Below, one piece after another: positions 1 to 5,912 of a stretch of 7,871 nucleotides of DNA (the first letter of the stretch is position 1; each line of letters starts with the position of its first letter). Where the stretch lies: positions 1 to 7,871 of the forward strand of contig JADFNZ010000080.1 in assembly GCA_022563135.1 (NCBI GenBank), written 5' to 3'. The stretch is from Chloroflexota bacterium. Its GTDB lineage: Bacteria; Chloroflexota; Dehalococcoidia; DSTF01; RBG-16-68-14. The position numbers and the translations under genes are program-made. Under the pieces are notes generated by a model, which made no database searches, was not told where the DNA came from, and saw only the letters and a list, made by a program, of their open reading frames with translations.

Positions 1-2
1 GG

Positions 3-92
3 CGTGACCAGTCGATGGAGCTGCAAGGCCCTAGGTGGAGCGACCGGCTGCGATCTTGGCTCCAGGCGAAGCGCCGCCCGCCCTACCGCTAG
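3..92 (+). CDS. C-terminal tail of an upstream protein (partial)
   Basis: Reading from base 3 gives 29 codons ending in TAG at 90-92. The peptide is basic and Trp-rich (it contains WSDRLRSWLQAKRRPPYR), which looks like a genuine C-terminus. Third-position GC in this frame is about 83%, higher than in the competing frame that begins at GTG 35 (about 69% over the same stretch). I infer that this is the end of a gene beginning left of the window. If so, it overlaps the longest possible reading of the peptidase gene and argues that the peptidase really starts later. Function cannot be assigned from 29 residues. Confidence 0.4.
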   Translation, partial: RDQSMELQGPRWSDRLRSWLQAKRRPPYR

Positions 93-1390
93 GGAGCGCG
101 ACTCCCATCCTGAAGACGCCTCCCCGCGCGTTCCTGTTCTTGCTCGCGATTCTGACCGCGGGCGTGATCGCCTGCAGCGGCGGTGGCTCCCCGGCTTCGC
201 CTACGGGCGCTCCCACAGCGACCTCCGCCCCGCCGCCGACGGCGGCACTCGATTTGGGGCCCGCCCGGCCCGAGGTGGAGCGCATCATCGAGCATATCCG
301 CGTACTGACGCTGGAGATCGGCCCGCGACCGGCGGGCTCTGCGGCCGGAGCGGAAGCGATTGCCTACGGTCAGGAGCAGTTCGCACGCTGGGGTTACCAG
401 GTCGAATTGCAAGAGTTCTCCGTGACCAGCCCGCTGCTACGTGCGGCGACACTCTCCATAGAGGGCGGCGAGACGATTACGGCCACGCCGTTCATCGGGT
501 CACCGGCCGGCCGGGCGAACGCCGCCCTGATCGACGCGGGCGCTGGCCGGCCGGATGAGTTTCCATCGGATGCGGTCGGGGCCGTCGTGCTCATTCAGCG
601 TGGTGACGTGCCGTTTGTGGACATGGTCGCGCGGGCGGAGGCGGCCGAGGCCAGTTCGCTGGTCATCGCGAACAACGAGCCAGGGCGCTTCCACGGTATC
701 TTCCGCGACGCGGTCGATCTGCCCGTCGTCGTCATCGATCCGGCGGACGGCGAGGCGCTGCGCGCGCTGCTCGCCGCCGGGCCGGTGGAGGTGAGTCTGG
801 ACGTAGAGGAGGAGAGGGAGGTGACGACGCAGAACGTCATCGCCCGCTCGCCCGGGTCGTCGTGCCGCACCGTGAGCGGCGGCCACCTCGATTCCGTGCC
901 GGTGACGACCGGCGCGACAGATAATGCGTCGGGCTCCGCGTTGGTGCTCGAACTGGCGCGGGCCGCCGCCGCGGCGGGCCTCTCCGGGCACTGCTTCGTT
1001 CTCTTCGGGGCGGAGGAGACGGGCCTCAACGGGAGCGCGTTCTTCGTCGCAGAGCTTGCGCGGGACGAGCGGGATGCGCTCGCCGCCTTCCTCAACTTCG
1101 ATGTCGTCGCAGGCGACGGCCAGCCGCTCATCTCCGGCGGGAGCGGGCTGATCGAGCTCGCGGAACGGCTGGCGGATGAGGCCGGCCTGGACATCGAACT
1201 GAGCCGCCGGCCTGAGGATATCCCAAGCGACCATCGCAGCTTTCTCGCACGGGCCATACCCGTGGTGGTGCTGACCAGCCAGGACTTCGGGCGCATCCAT
1301 ACACTGGCGGACTCGTTCGAGAACCTGAGCCCGGACACGCTGGAGCCGATCGCGACGCTGGGCTTCGCTCTCCTCCAGGAGCTGAGCTAA
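35..1390 (+). CDS. M28-family zinc aminopeptidase lipoprotein with PA domain
   Basis: Predicted exported, lipid-anchored metallopeptidase that removes N-terminal amino acids from peptides outside the cytoplasmic membrane. Read from GTG 35 it has 451 residues. A hydrophobic stretch (about 33-46) ends in the lipobox VIAC with Cys47 as the lipid site, followed by a Ser/Pro/Thr/Ala linker to about 72. A protease-associated (PA) domain is likely at about 155-250. The catalytic M28 domain holds H284-x-D286, D296 (TDNASGS), E327/E328 (GAEETGLNGS), D356 and H422 (IHTLADS). These are the expected two-zinc ligands plus catalytic Glu327; the spacings 284-296 and 327-356 match those I recall for Streptomyces griseus aminopeptidase (85-97, 131-160). 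Start uncertain: GTG 35 leaves an odd 26-residue Pro/Ala-rich leader. CTG 110, after AGGGAG at 91-96, would give a textbook signal (MKTPPRAFLFLL...) but is a rare start codon. Substrate unknown. Confidence 0.9.
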   Translation: MERPAAILAPGEAPPALPLGSATPILKTPPRAFLFLLAILTAGVIACSGGGSPASPTGAPTATSAPPPTAALDLGPARPEVERIIEHIRVLTLEIGPRPAGSAAGAEAIAYGQEQFARWGYQVELQEFSVTSPLLRAATLSIEGGETITATPFIGSPAGRANAALIDAGAGRPDEFPSDAVGAVVLIQRGDVPFVDMVARAEAAEASSLVIANNEPGRFHGIFRDAVDLPVVVIDPADGEALRALLAAGPVEVSLDVEEEREVTTQNVIARSPGSSCRTVSGGHLDSVPVTTGATDNASGSALVLELARAAAAAGLSGHCFVLFGAEETGLNGSAFFVAELARDERDALAAFLNFDVVAGDGQPLISGGSGLIELAERLADEAGLDIELSRRPEDIPSDHRSFLARAIPVVVLTSQDFGRIHTLADSFENLSPDTLEPIATLGFALLQELS

Positions 1391-1414
1391 CGCCGGACAG
1401 CTACCGCCGGACGC

Positions 1415-1443
1415 TTGCCCGCCCCTCCTGTGTGATGTACGAT
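1415..1443 (+). promoter_or_regulatory. Predicted promoter of the LysM lipoprotein gene
   Basis: TTGCCC (1415-1420) and TACGAT (1438-1443) are separated by exactly 17 bp, placing transcription start near 1450 and giving a leader of about 24 nt before GTG 1474. A perfect inverted repeat, GATCGC-C-GCGATC (1441-1453), overlaps the -10 end and the start point and could be an operator. An 8-bp direct repeat CGCCGGAC (1391-1398, 1405-1412) lies just upstream. The match is by eye to a sigma-70-type consensus and is moderate. Confidence 0.4.
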
Positions 1444-1463
1444 CGCCGCGATCCCGCACCCCT

Positions 1464-1468
1464 GGAGG
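1464..1468 (+). promoter_or_regulatory. Ribosome binding site fixing the LysM gene start
   Basis: GGAGG ends 5 nt before GTG 1474. This is the strongest ribosome binding site near this gene and selects GTG 1474 over the in-frame upstream GTG 1432 and ATG 1435, which have no such site and would put 14 extra residues in front of the signal peptide. Confidence 0.8.
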
Positions 1469-1473
1469 CAACT

Positions 1474-2265
1474 GTGCGCTACCGCTCGTGGCTGCTGCTC
1501 GCGCCGCTTCTACTGCTGGCCGCAGGGCTTGCCGCCGCCTGCTTCGGCTCGAGCGGCGGCGCGCCCGATCCGAGCGGCATCGCCACGGCGACGCCGCCGG
1601 ACCCGCTGCCGGAAGCCCTCATCGTCGGCGAAACGCTGCCACCGGCGGAAGGCACCGTCTACATCGTGCAGGCCGGCGACACGCTGTCCTTCATTGCCGA
1701 ACAGTTTAGTACGACGATCGCTGCGATCGTGGAGGCGAACGGCATCGATGACCCGCGCCGGCTCTTCGTCGGCCAGCAGCTCGTGATCCCCGGCATTACC
1801 GATGGCAGTGACGTGCTCGGCGCCACCGTCGAGCCGTCCGCGACGGCACCTGCGCCTCCCACGCCGCGGCCGGCGCCGAGCGGTAGCGACTGCACCTATA
1901 GCGTTCGCTCCGGCGACTTCGCCGCGTCCATCGCGCCGCGGTTCGGCATCTCGGTCGAGGAGCTCGCTGCGCTCAACGGCACCACGGTCGATGACCTGCG
2001 CACGCTTGCGATAGGCGACCTGCTCATCGTGCCGTGCTTGACGCCCACGGCGACGCCTCAGCCACCGGCCGCCACGCCGGCCGCGCCGCCGCCCACCGCC
2101 GGGGCTGGCGACTGCACCTACACCGTGCAATCCGGCGACATCGCCGTCGCGATCGCCGCGCAGTTCGGCATCTCAGTAGAGGAGCTCGCGACCCTCAACA
2201 ACACCACGGTCGACGATCTGCGCACGCTCAACATCGATGACGTGCTGATCGTGCCGTGTTCGTAG
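1474..2265 (+). CDS. Lipoprotein with three LysM domains
   Basis: Predicted 263-residue surface lipoprotein that binds glycan (peptidoglycan or another GlcNAc polymer) through LysM repeats. Residues 1-22 are a signal peptide (MRYRSWLLLAPLLLL...) with the lipobox AAAC and lipidated Cys23. A low-complexity linker follows, then LysM1 at about 62-106 (YIVQAGDTLSFIAEQF, ending QQLVIP), LysM2 at about 140-188 and LysM3 at about 214-262. Pro/Thr/Ala-rich linkers separate them. LysM2 and LysM3 are each enclosed by a Cys pair 48 residues apart (C140/C188, C214/C262), which may form disulfides outside the cell. LysM1 has no Cys. No catalytic domain (NlpC/P60, M23, amidase) is present, so it is a binding or anchoring protein rather than a hydrolase. 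It lies 83 bp after the peptidase gene and probably has its own promoter, though co-transcription is possible. Confidence 0.88.
   Translation: MRYRSWLLLAPLLLLAAGLAAACFGSSGGAPDPSGIATATPPDPLPEALIVGETLPPAEGTVYIVQAGDTLSFIAEQFSTTIAAIVEANGIDDPRRLFVGQQLVIPGITDGSDVLGATVEPSATAPAPPTPRPAPSGSDCTYSVRSGDFAASIAPRFGISVEELAALNGTTVDDLRTLAIGDLLIVPCLTPTATPQPPAATPAAPPPTAGAGDCTYTVQSGDIAVAIAAQFGISVEELATLNNTTVDDLRTLNIDDVLIVPCS
1888..2259 (+). repeat. Duplicated Cys-bracketed LysM module
   Basis: Two 150-bp direct copies, 1888-2037 and 2110-2259, begin GAC TGC ACC TA and end GTG CCG TG(C/T). They are separated by a 72-bp Pro/Thr/Ala-rich linker. The encoded 50-residue modules are identical at 38 positions by my alignment (about 76%). 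The central block FGISVEELA is unchanged and TTVDDLRTL is shared near the end. This points to an internal duplication within the gene after the module acquired its cysteines. Confidence 0.85.
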
Positions 2266-2279
2266 GTGATTGCCGTCGC

Positions 2280-2308
2280 TTGCGCCGCTATAGGCCCTAT
2301 GCTAGCAT
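2280..2308 (+). promoter_or_regulatory. Predicted promoter upstream of the carboxyltransferase gene
   Basis: TTGCGC (2280-2285) and TAGCAT (2303-2308) are 17 bp apart, giving a start near 2315 and a leader of about 140 nt. Two short palindromes lie inside it: ATAGG-C-CCTAT (2290-2300) and ATGCTAGCAT (2299-2308). They could bind a regulator. A second possible -10, TAGAAT (2364-2369), is closer to the gene but has no recognisable -35. The 192-bp gap (2266-2457) shows no gene and no clear terminator for the LysM gene. Confidence 0.35.
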
Positions 2309-2446
2309 GAGGCTCGCTCATTCTGGGACTGTGGCCAAGGCAGCTTCGGTAGCGCGCGGAAGGTAGAATTGTGTATGGGGAAGCGCAGCCCGGTTCGGCC
2401 ACGATGCGCCGGGGCGGGTTGGCCTTCTTGCGTGATACCGGCCATC

Positions 2447-2453
2447 GAGGAAG
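2447..2453 (+). promoter_or_regulatory. Ribosome binding site fixing the carboxyltransferase start
   Basis: GAGGAAG ends 4 nt before ATG 2458 (its GAGG core ends 7 nt before). This supports ATG 2458 over the in-frame GTG 2371, whose extra 29 residues do not resemble the family. Confidence 0.75.
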
Positions 2454-2457
2454 AGAC

Positions 2458-4011
2458 ATGACGTCGAACGAAGAGCTTGTGAACGACCTGGAACGCCGGC
2501 GCGAGGAAGCGAGGCTCGGCGGCGGCCAGCACCGCATCGATGCGCAGCACGGCCGCGGCAAGCTCACCGCTCGCGAACGGCTGACGCTGCTGTTGGATGA
2601 GGGCTCGTTCGAGGAGTTCGACCAGTTGGCGCTCCATCGCGGCACGGAGTTTGGCATCGATAAGCAGAAGTACCTGGGCGATGCCGTCGTAACCGGCTGG
2701 GGCAAGATCGATGGCCGCCCGGTCTACGTCTTCTCCCAGGATTTCACCGTCTTCGGTGGGTCTATCACTGAGGTGACAGGTCAGAAGATCGTCAAGGTGA
2801 TGGATCTCGCGATGAAGAGCGGCGCGCCGGTTATCGGGCTGAACGACGGCGGCGGCGCCCGCGTGCAGGATGGCGTCGATGGGCTCGCCAGCTACGGTGA
2901 TATTTTCGTGCACAACGTTCTCGCCTCCGGCGTGGTGCCGCAGATCTCGGTGATCATGGGGCCGGCGGCGGGCGGCGCGGTCTACTCTCCGGCCATGACG
3001 GACTTCATCTTCATGACCAAGGGCACATCGCAGATGTACATCACCGGCCCGGACATCATTAAGGCGGTGACGGGCGAGGACGTCACCCACGAAGAGCTGG
3101 GCGGGGCGATGACCCACGCCACCCGCAGCGGCGTCTGCCACTTCGCCATCGAAGGGGAGGAGGAGTGCCTGCAGGAGGTGCGGCGGCTCCTCTCGTTCCT
3201 GCCGCTGAACAACATGGAAGACCCGCCGCTCATGGAAACGGGCGACGATCCGATGCGCCGGGATGAGGACCTGCTGCGCATCATTCCGGACGACAACACG
3301 AAGTCGTACGACATGCGCGAGGTGATCTATCGCATCGTGGACGCCGGCGACTTCATGGAGGTGCAGGAGCACTTCGCGCAGAATATGATCGTCGGCTACG
3401 CCCGACTGGCTGGCCGCACCGTCGGCATCGTCGGCAACCAACCGCTCTATCTGGCCGGCGTGCTCGACATCGACTCCTCCCGCAAGGCGGCGCGCTTCGT
3501 CCGTTTCTGCGATGCGTTCAACATCCCCATCCTCACGTTCGTGGACGTGCCGGGCTTCCTGCCGGGCACGTCGCAGGAGTACGGCGGCATCATCAGCCAC
3601 GGCGCGAAGCTGGTCTACGCGTACTCAGAGGCGACGGTGCCGAAGGTCACGCTCATCGTGCGCAAGGCGTACGGCGGCGCCTACGACGCGATGGGCTCCA
3701 AGCACCTGCGGGCCGACGTGAACTACGCTTGGCCGACGGCGGAGATCGCCGTGATGGGGCCGGACGGCGCCGTGAACCTGATCCACCGGGCGGAGCTGGC
3801 GAAGGCGAAGAAGGTGGAAGAGCGCCGCCAGGAGCTTATCGAAGAGTACAAGGAGCGCTTCGCCAACCCGTACGTGGCCGCCTCCCGCGGCTTCATCGAC
3901 GACGTGATCGACCCGCGCGAGTCGCGCGTGCGCATCATCCGCGCCATGGAGATGCTGCGCAACAAGGCGGGCAGCATGCCGCCCAAGAAGCACGGCTGCA
4001 TCCCGCTCTAG
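2458..4011 (+). CDS. pccB: Acyl-CoA carboxylase carboxyltransferase (propionyl-CoA carboxylase beta-like)
   Basis: Cytoplasmic carboxyltransferase subunit that moves the carboxyl group from carboxybiotin to an acyl-CoA, most likely propionyl-CoA to (S)-methylmalonyl-CoA. The 517 residues match the usual length of the PccB/AccD5 family. Both crotonase-like halves are present. The N-terminal half has [20 protein letters not shown] from 131 and the oxyanion-hole loop [12 protein letters not shown] from 168. The C-terminal half has [13 protein letters not shown] (362-374), the loop [15 protein letters not shown] (402-416) and [12 protein letters not shown] (424-435). The C-terminus, KKHGCIPL, is the family's KHGxIPL tail. 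Asp410 in GGAYDAM sits where, from memory, Streptomyces PccB Asp422 favours propionyl- over acetyl-CoA. No biotin carboxylase or biotin-carrier gene is in the window, so its partner is encoded elsewhere. Role: propionate or odd-chain and branched amino-acid breakdown, or supply of (methyl)malonyl-CoA. Substrate is inferred, not proven. Confidence 0.93.
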   Translation: MTSNEELVNDLERRREEARLGGGQHRIDAQHGRGKLTARERLTLLLDEGSFEEFDQLALHRGTEFGIDKQKYLGDAVVTGWGKIDGRPVYVFSQDFTVFGGSITEVTGQKIVKVMDLAMKSGAPVIGLNDGGGARVQDGVDGLASYGDIFVHNVLASGVVPQISVIMGPAAGGAVYSPAMTDFIFMTKGTSQMYITGPDIIKAVTGEDVTHEELGGAMTHATRSGVCHFAIEGEEECLQEVRRLLSFLPLNNMEDPPLMETGDDPMRRDEDLLRIIPDDNTKSYDMREVIYRIVDAGDFMEVQEHFAQNMIVGYARLAGRTVGIVGNQPLYLAGVLDIDSSRKAARFVRFCDAFNIPILTFVDVPGFLPGTSQEYGGIISHGAKLVYAYSEATVPKVTLIVRKAYGGAYDAMGSKHLRADVNYAWPTAEIAVMGPDGAVNLIHRAELAKAKKVEERRQELIEEYKERFANPYVAASRGFIDDVIDPRESRVRIIRAMEMLRNKAGSMPPKKHGCIPL

Positions 4012-4033
4012 CCTCCCACCGACGCCTACAGCG

Positions 4034-4057
4034 ACGGCTCGCCGTGCGTTTCCGCAC
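4034..4057 (+). terminator. Tandem small hairpins between the carboxyltransferase gene and dnaN
   Basis: ACGGC-TC-GCCGT (4034-4045) and GTGCG-TTTC-CGCAC (4044-4057) overlap by two bases, so only one can form fully at a time. They begin 22 nt after the carboxyltransferase stop and end just before the dnaN promoter. There is no following T-run, so this is at best a weak or factor-assisted terminator. Chance is possible in GC-rich DNA. Confidence 0.25.
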
Positions 4058-4062
4058 CGCTA

Positions 4063-4091
4063 TTGCTCCTCATCCATGACCGCTGTATACT
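4063..4091 (+). promoter_or_regulatory. Predicted dnaN promoter
   Basis: TTGCTC (4063-4068) and TATACT (4086-4091, 5 of 6 to TATAAT) are 17 bp apart, the best sigma-70-type promoter in the window. Transcription would begin near 4098, leaving a leader of about 38 nt. That leader contains the ribosome binding site AGGTGA (4124-4129), 6 nt before ATG 4136. dnaN therefore appears to be transcribed on its own rather than from a dnaA operon. Confidence 0.55.
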
Positions 4092-4135
4092 GCGCGAGCA
4101 GCCATTGATCTAATTGCTTACGTAGGTGACTAGAA

Positions 4136-5269
4136 ATGAAGATATCCTGCCTTCAGGAGCACCTCGCGAAGGGTCTCGGCATCGTCGGGCGCGCCGTCGC
4201 GTTGCGCAGCACGCTGCCGATCACGGCGAACGTGCTGCTGGCGAGCGACGAGGGCCGCCTCAAGCTCGCCGCGACCGACCTCGAGATCGCGATCAGTTGC
4301 TGGGTCGGCGCGGAAGTGGAGGAAGAGGGCACGATCACCGTCCCTTCGCGCCTCCTGACCGACTTCGTGAACTCGCTCCCCAGCGAGAAGATCGAGATGA
4401 CGCTAGCGCAGCGCGCTCGCCAGCTCAAGCTCTCCTGCGCCCGCAACCAGGCGAACATTGGCGGCATGGACGCGGATGACTTCCCGCCCATCCCCACTGT
4501 GGAGGACGGCGCGTCGCTGCCGCTAGACCCGCAGACGTTGCACACGGCGATCAGCCAGGTCGTCTTCACCGCGGCGACGGACGACTCGCGGCCGGTCCTG
4601 ACCGGTATCGACGTTGTGATGGAGGACGACCAGCTCACGCTGGCCGCCGCGGACGGCTTCCGCCTCTCCGTGCGCCACGTGCAGCTCGAGAAGCCGGTAG
4701 AGGAGCGCGTGGAGGTGATCATCCCGGCGCGCGCGCTGGCGGAGTTGAACCGTATGCTGCCGGAGGAGACCGAGCCGGTGGAGATGAGCTTCAACGCCAC
4801 GAAGACGCAGGCGCTCTTCAAGCTGAAGAACGTGGAGCTGGTGACGCAGCTCATCCAGGGTGCCTTTCCCAACTACACACAGCTCATCCCGGAGGGCCAC
4901 GCCAGCCGCGTCGTCGTCAGCGTCGACGACTTCCTGCGTGAGACGCGCATCGCCGCGATCTTCGCGCGGGACGGCAGCGGCATCGTGCGCATCCAGTGCA
5001 CCCCGGGCGAGGAGCTGGAGCAGGGGAAGATGACGATCTCTGCTCGCGCGGAAGAGATCGGCGACAACATGGGCGAGATCGACGCCGCGATCGAGGGCGA
5101 GGCGACCAAGATCGCGTTCAACAGCAAGTACCTGCAGGACTTCCTGCAGGTACTGGAGGGGGGCCGGGTGGCGCTAGAGATGAACGGCCCCTCCAAGCAG
5201 GGCGTCCTCCGTCCGGTGGGCGACGACAGCTACGTCCACGTGGTCATGCCCATGTTCGTGCAGTGGTAG
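4136..5269 (+). CDS. dnaN: DNA polymerase III beta subunit (sliding clamp)
   Basis: The sliding clamp: a ring-shaped homodimer that encircles DNA and tethers the replicative polymerase and repair proteins. The 377 residues are close to the family's usual 366-380. The three clamp domains run about 1-122, 130-255 and 258-377. Diagnostic segments are MKISCLQEHLAKGL at the N-terminus, DADDFPPIP (112-120), RPVLTGIDV (152-160), ADGFRLSVR (172-180), QGAFPNYTQLIP (241-252), FNSKYLQDFLQVL (328-340) and the C-terminal MPMFVQW, which matches the MPM segment of the partner-binding pocket. ATG 4136 has the ribosome binding site AGGTGA 6 nt upstream. dnaN usually follows dnaA; here it lies between pccB and a hypothetical gene, with no dnaA or obvious DnaA-box cluster in view, so the window need not be at the origin. 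The ending FVQW is slightly longer than E. coli's RL. Confidence 0.96.
   Translation: MKISCLQEHLAKGLGIVGRAVALRSTLPITANVLLASDEGRLKLAATDLEIAISCWVGAEVEEEGTITVPSRLLTDFVNSLPSEKIEMTLAQRARQLKLSCARNQANIGGMDADDFPPIPTVEDGASLPLDPQTLHTAISQVVFTAATDDSRPVLTGIDVVMEDDQLTLAAADGFRLSVRHVQLEKPVEERVEVIIPARALAELNRMLPEETEPVEMSFNATKTQALFKLKNVELVTQLIQGAFPNYTQLIPEGHASRVVVSVDDFLRETRIAAIFARDGSGIVRIQCTPGEELEQGKMTISARAEEIGDNMGEIDAAIEGEATKIAFNSKYLQDFLQVLEGGRVALEMNGPSKQGVLRPVGDDSYVHVVMPMFVQW
5127..5154 (+). repeat. Perfect 13-bp inverted repeat inside dnaN
   Basis: Arms AGTACCTGCAGGA (5127-5139) and TCCTGCAGGTACT (5142-5154) are exact reverse complements separated by CT (5140-5141). The stretch encodes KYLQDFLQVL in the third clamp domain and includes two CTGCAG sites. 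In mRNA it could form a very stable hairpin about 115 nt before the stop codon. It may be produced by the quasi-repeated peptide YLQ-DF-LQV. Confidence 0.9.
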
Positions 5270-5494
5270 TGGCGCGGTCGGACGCGAGGGACTCAGGGCA
5301 GAGCGAGACTCGGACACGAACCACCCACGGTATGCACACATGTTCGAAATAGACCGGAAGCAGGTTCGACTCAAACTGCAAGAGTAGCACCCCAGCTCGT
5401 CTCGATAGCCCCCCGGCCTTGGCGAAGTCCTCCGGCCCAACCTGAAACCCTTCGCACCTCCTTGCGTTTGCTCTACGAAAGGAAGGTGATCGCT
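5270..5494 (+). other. Intergenic region, 225 bp, no gene recognised
   Basis: No convincing ORF, tRNA or T-tailed terminator is visible. Composition is less GC-rich than its neighbours between about 5320 and 5390. It contains TGCACACATGTTCG (5333-5346), which matches 11 of 14 positions of the Gram-positive-type SOS (LexA) box CGAAC-ATAT-GTTCG read by eye. It also contains a second GTTCGA (5364-5369) and a weak stem GCAG...CTGC around the latter. No clear promoter for the downstream gene could be picked out. Confidence 0.4.
5484..5489 (+). promoter_or_regulatory. Ribosome binding site selecting GTG 5495
   Basis: AGGTGA ends 5 nt before GTG 5495, within the longer purine run AAAGGAAGGTGA (5478-5489). 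It favours GTG 5495 over the in-frame TTG 5462, whose 11 additional residues would be translated through this site. Confidence 0.7.
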
Positions 5495-5839
5495 GTGAGT
5501 ACCGACGTTCGTTGTCCCCGCTGCGGCTGCGCGGTAAGCGGGCAGGCGGGATGCCAGCACCTTCGCTGGGCGCCGAATCGAGGCGGGCTGGTCGAGTTCG
5601 CCAAGTCCGTCCTCTACAGCAGTCCTGTCACGAAGCGGCGCGGCTCCCGGCCAGCCCAGATCCCGCCCGCATGGTGGCAGGAGCACCGCGACTGGCTATT
5701 GGGCCAGGTCGCATTGCGCCTCGATGCTCTCGAGGGGTATTGCTTTGGCGACCCATCGGAGATCGACCGGCTCTGCATGGACATCTGGCACCGCTTCGCG
5801 CCGGAGCCCGCGCGGGCCGGCCGCCAGCCCGTGCAGTAG
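5495..5839 (+). CDS. Small uncharacterised protein with an N-terminal Cys/His (zinc-type) cluster
   Basis: I do not recognise the family. Read from GTG 5495 it has 114 residues. The N-terminus carries CPRCGC (7-12) then C20-x-H22, a C-x2-C-x9-C-x-H arrangement that could hold one zinc ion (Cys12 is a spare candidate), followed by LRWAPNRGG. The body is soluble and Trp/Arg-rich: PPAWWQEHRDWLLGQVALRL (58-77) looks helical, and EGYCFGDPSEIDRLCMDIWH (80-99) is the other distinctive block. There is no signal peptide or membrane segment, so it is probably cytoplasmic. Codon use matches the neighbouring genes (mostly G/C in third positions), which together with the strong ribosome binding site argues that it is a real gene. 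It lies 225 bp after dnaN and 73 bp before a membrane protein gene. A nucleic-acid-binding or small regulatory role is possible but not shown. Confidence 0.7.
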   Translation: MSTDVRCPRCGCAVSGQAGCQHLRWAPNRGGLVEFAKSVLYSSPVTKRRGSRPAQIPPAWWQEHRDWLLGQVALRLDALEGYCFGDPSEIDRLCMDIWHRFAPEPARAGRQPVQ

Positions 5840-5871
5840 CCTGGCCCGTGTGCATGCGGACGTTGCCCTCG

Positions 5872-5891
5872 TGCTACACTTCTCCGTAGCA
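5872..5891 (+). promoter_or_regulatory. Possible extended -10 promoter with overlapping hairpin
   Basis: TGCTACACT (5872-5880) fits an extended -10 (TGn-TACACT, 4 of 6 to TATAAT); no good -35 lies 16-18 bp upstream. A perfect 6-bp inverted repeat, TGCTAC (5872-5877) and GTAGCA (5886-5891) with an 8-nt spacer, covers the -10 and the expected start near 5887. It could be an operator half-site pair or coincidence. Confidence 0.3.
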
Positions 5892-5912
5892 GTGCGAGGA
5901 GACGTTCGCTCC

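Noticed and set aside
4..558. Plus-strand frame of 184 codons from GTG 4
   Set aside because: Arg/Ser/Gly-rich peptide without motifs, overlapping the peptidase coding frame; a frame shadow.
500..1471. Minus-strand open frame (323 codons) opposite the M28 peptidase
   Set aside because: Arg/Ala/Gly-rich antisense shadow of a gene with a complete active site.
2371..2457. GTG 2371 as the pccB start
   Set aside because: The 29 extra residues are unlike the family, whereas ATG 2458 has a ribosome binding site and begins at the usual PccB N-terminus.
2302..3600. Long open frame (432 codons) on the minus strand opposite pccB
   Set aside because: It mirrors pccB in the antisense frame, is His/Asp/Arg-rich with no domain, and pccB is unmistakable. 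A typical GC-rich shadow.
5355..5400. tRNA or tmRNA remnant suggested by GGTTCGACTC
   Set aside because: The bases flanking the T-loop-like sequence do not form a 5-bp stem, and no acceptor or anticodon arm can be folded around it.
5174..5686. Minus-strand open frame across the dnaN 3' end and the intergenic gap
   Set aside because: No motif and no convincing start; runs antisense to dnaN and to the Cys/His protein gene.
5724..5912. Longer N-terminus (63 residues) for the membrane protein
   Set aside because: This stretch overlaps the Cys/His protein gene in another frame, is Arg/Ser/Ala-rich and has no ribosome binding site; ATG 5913 fits better.
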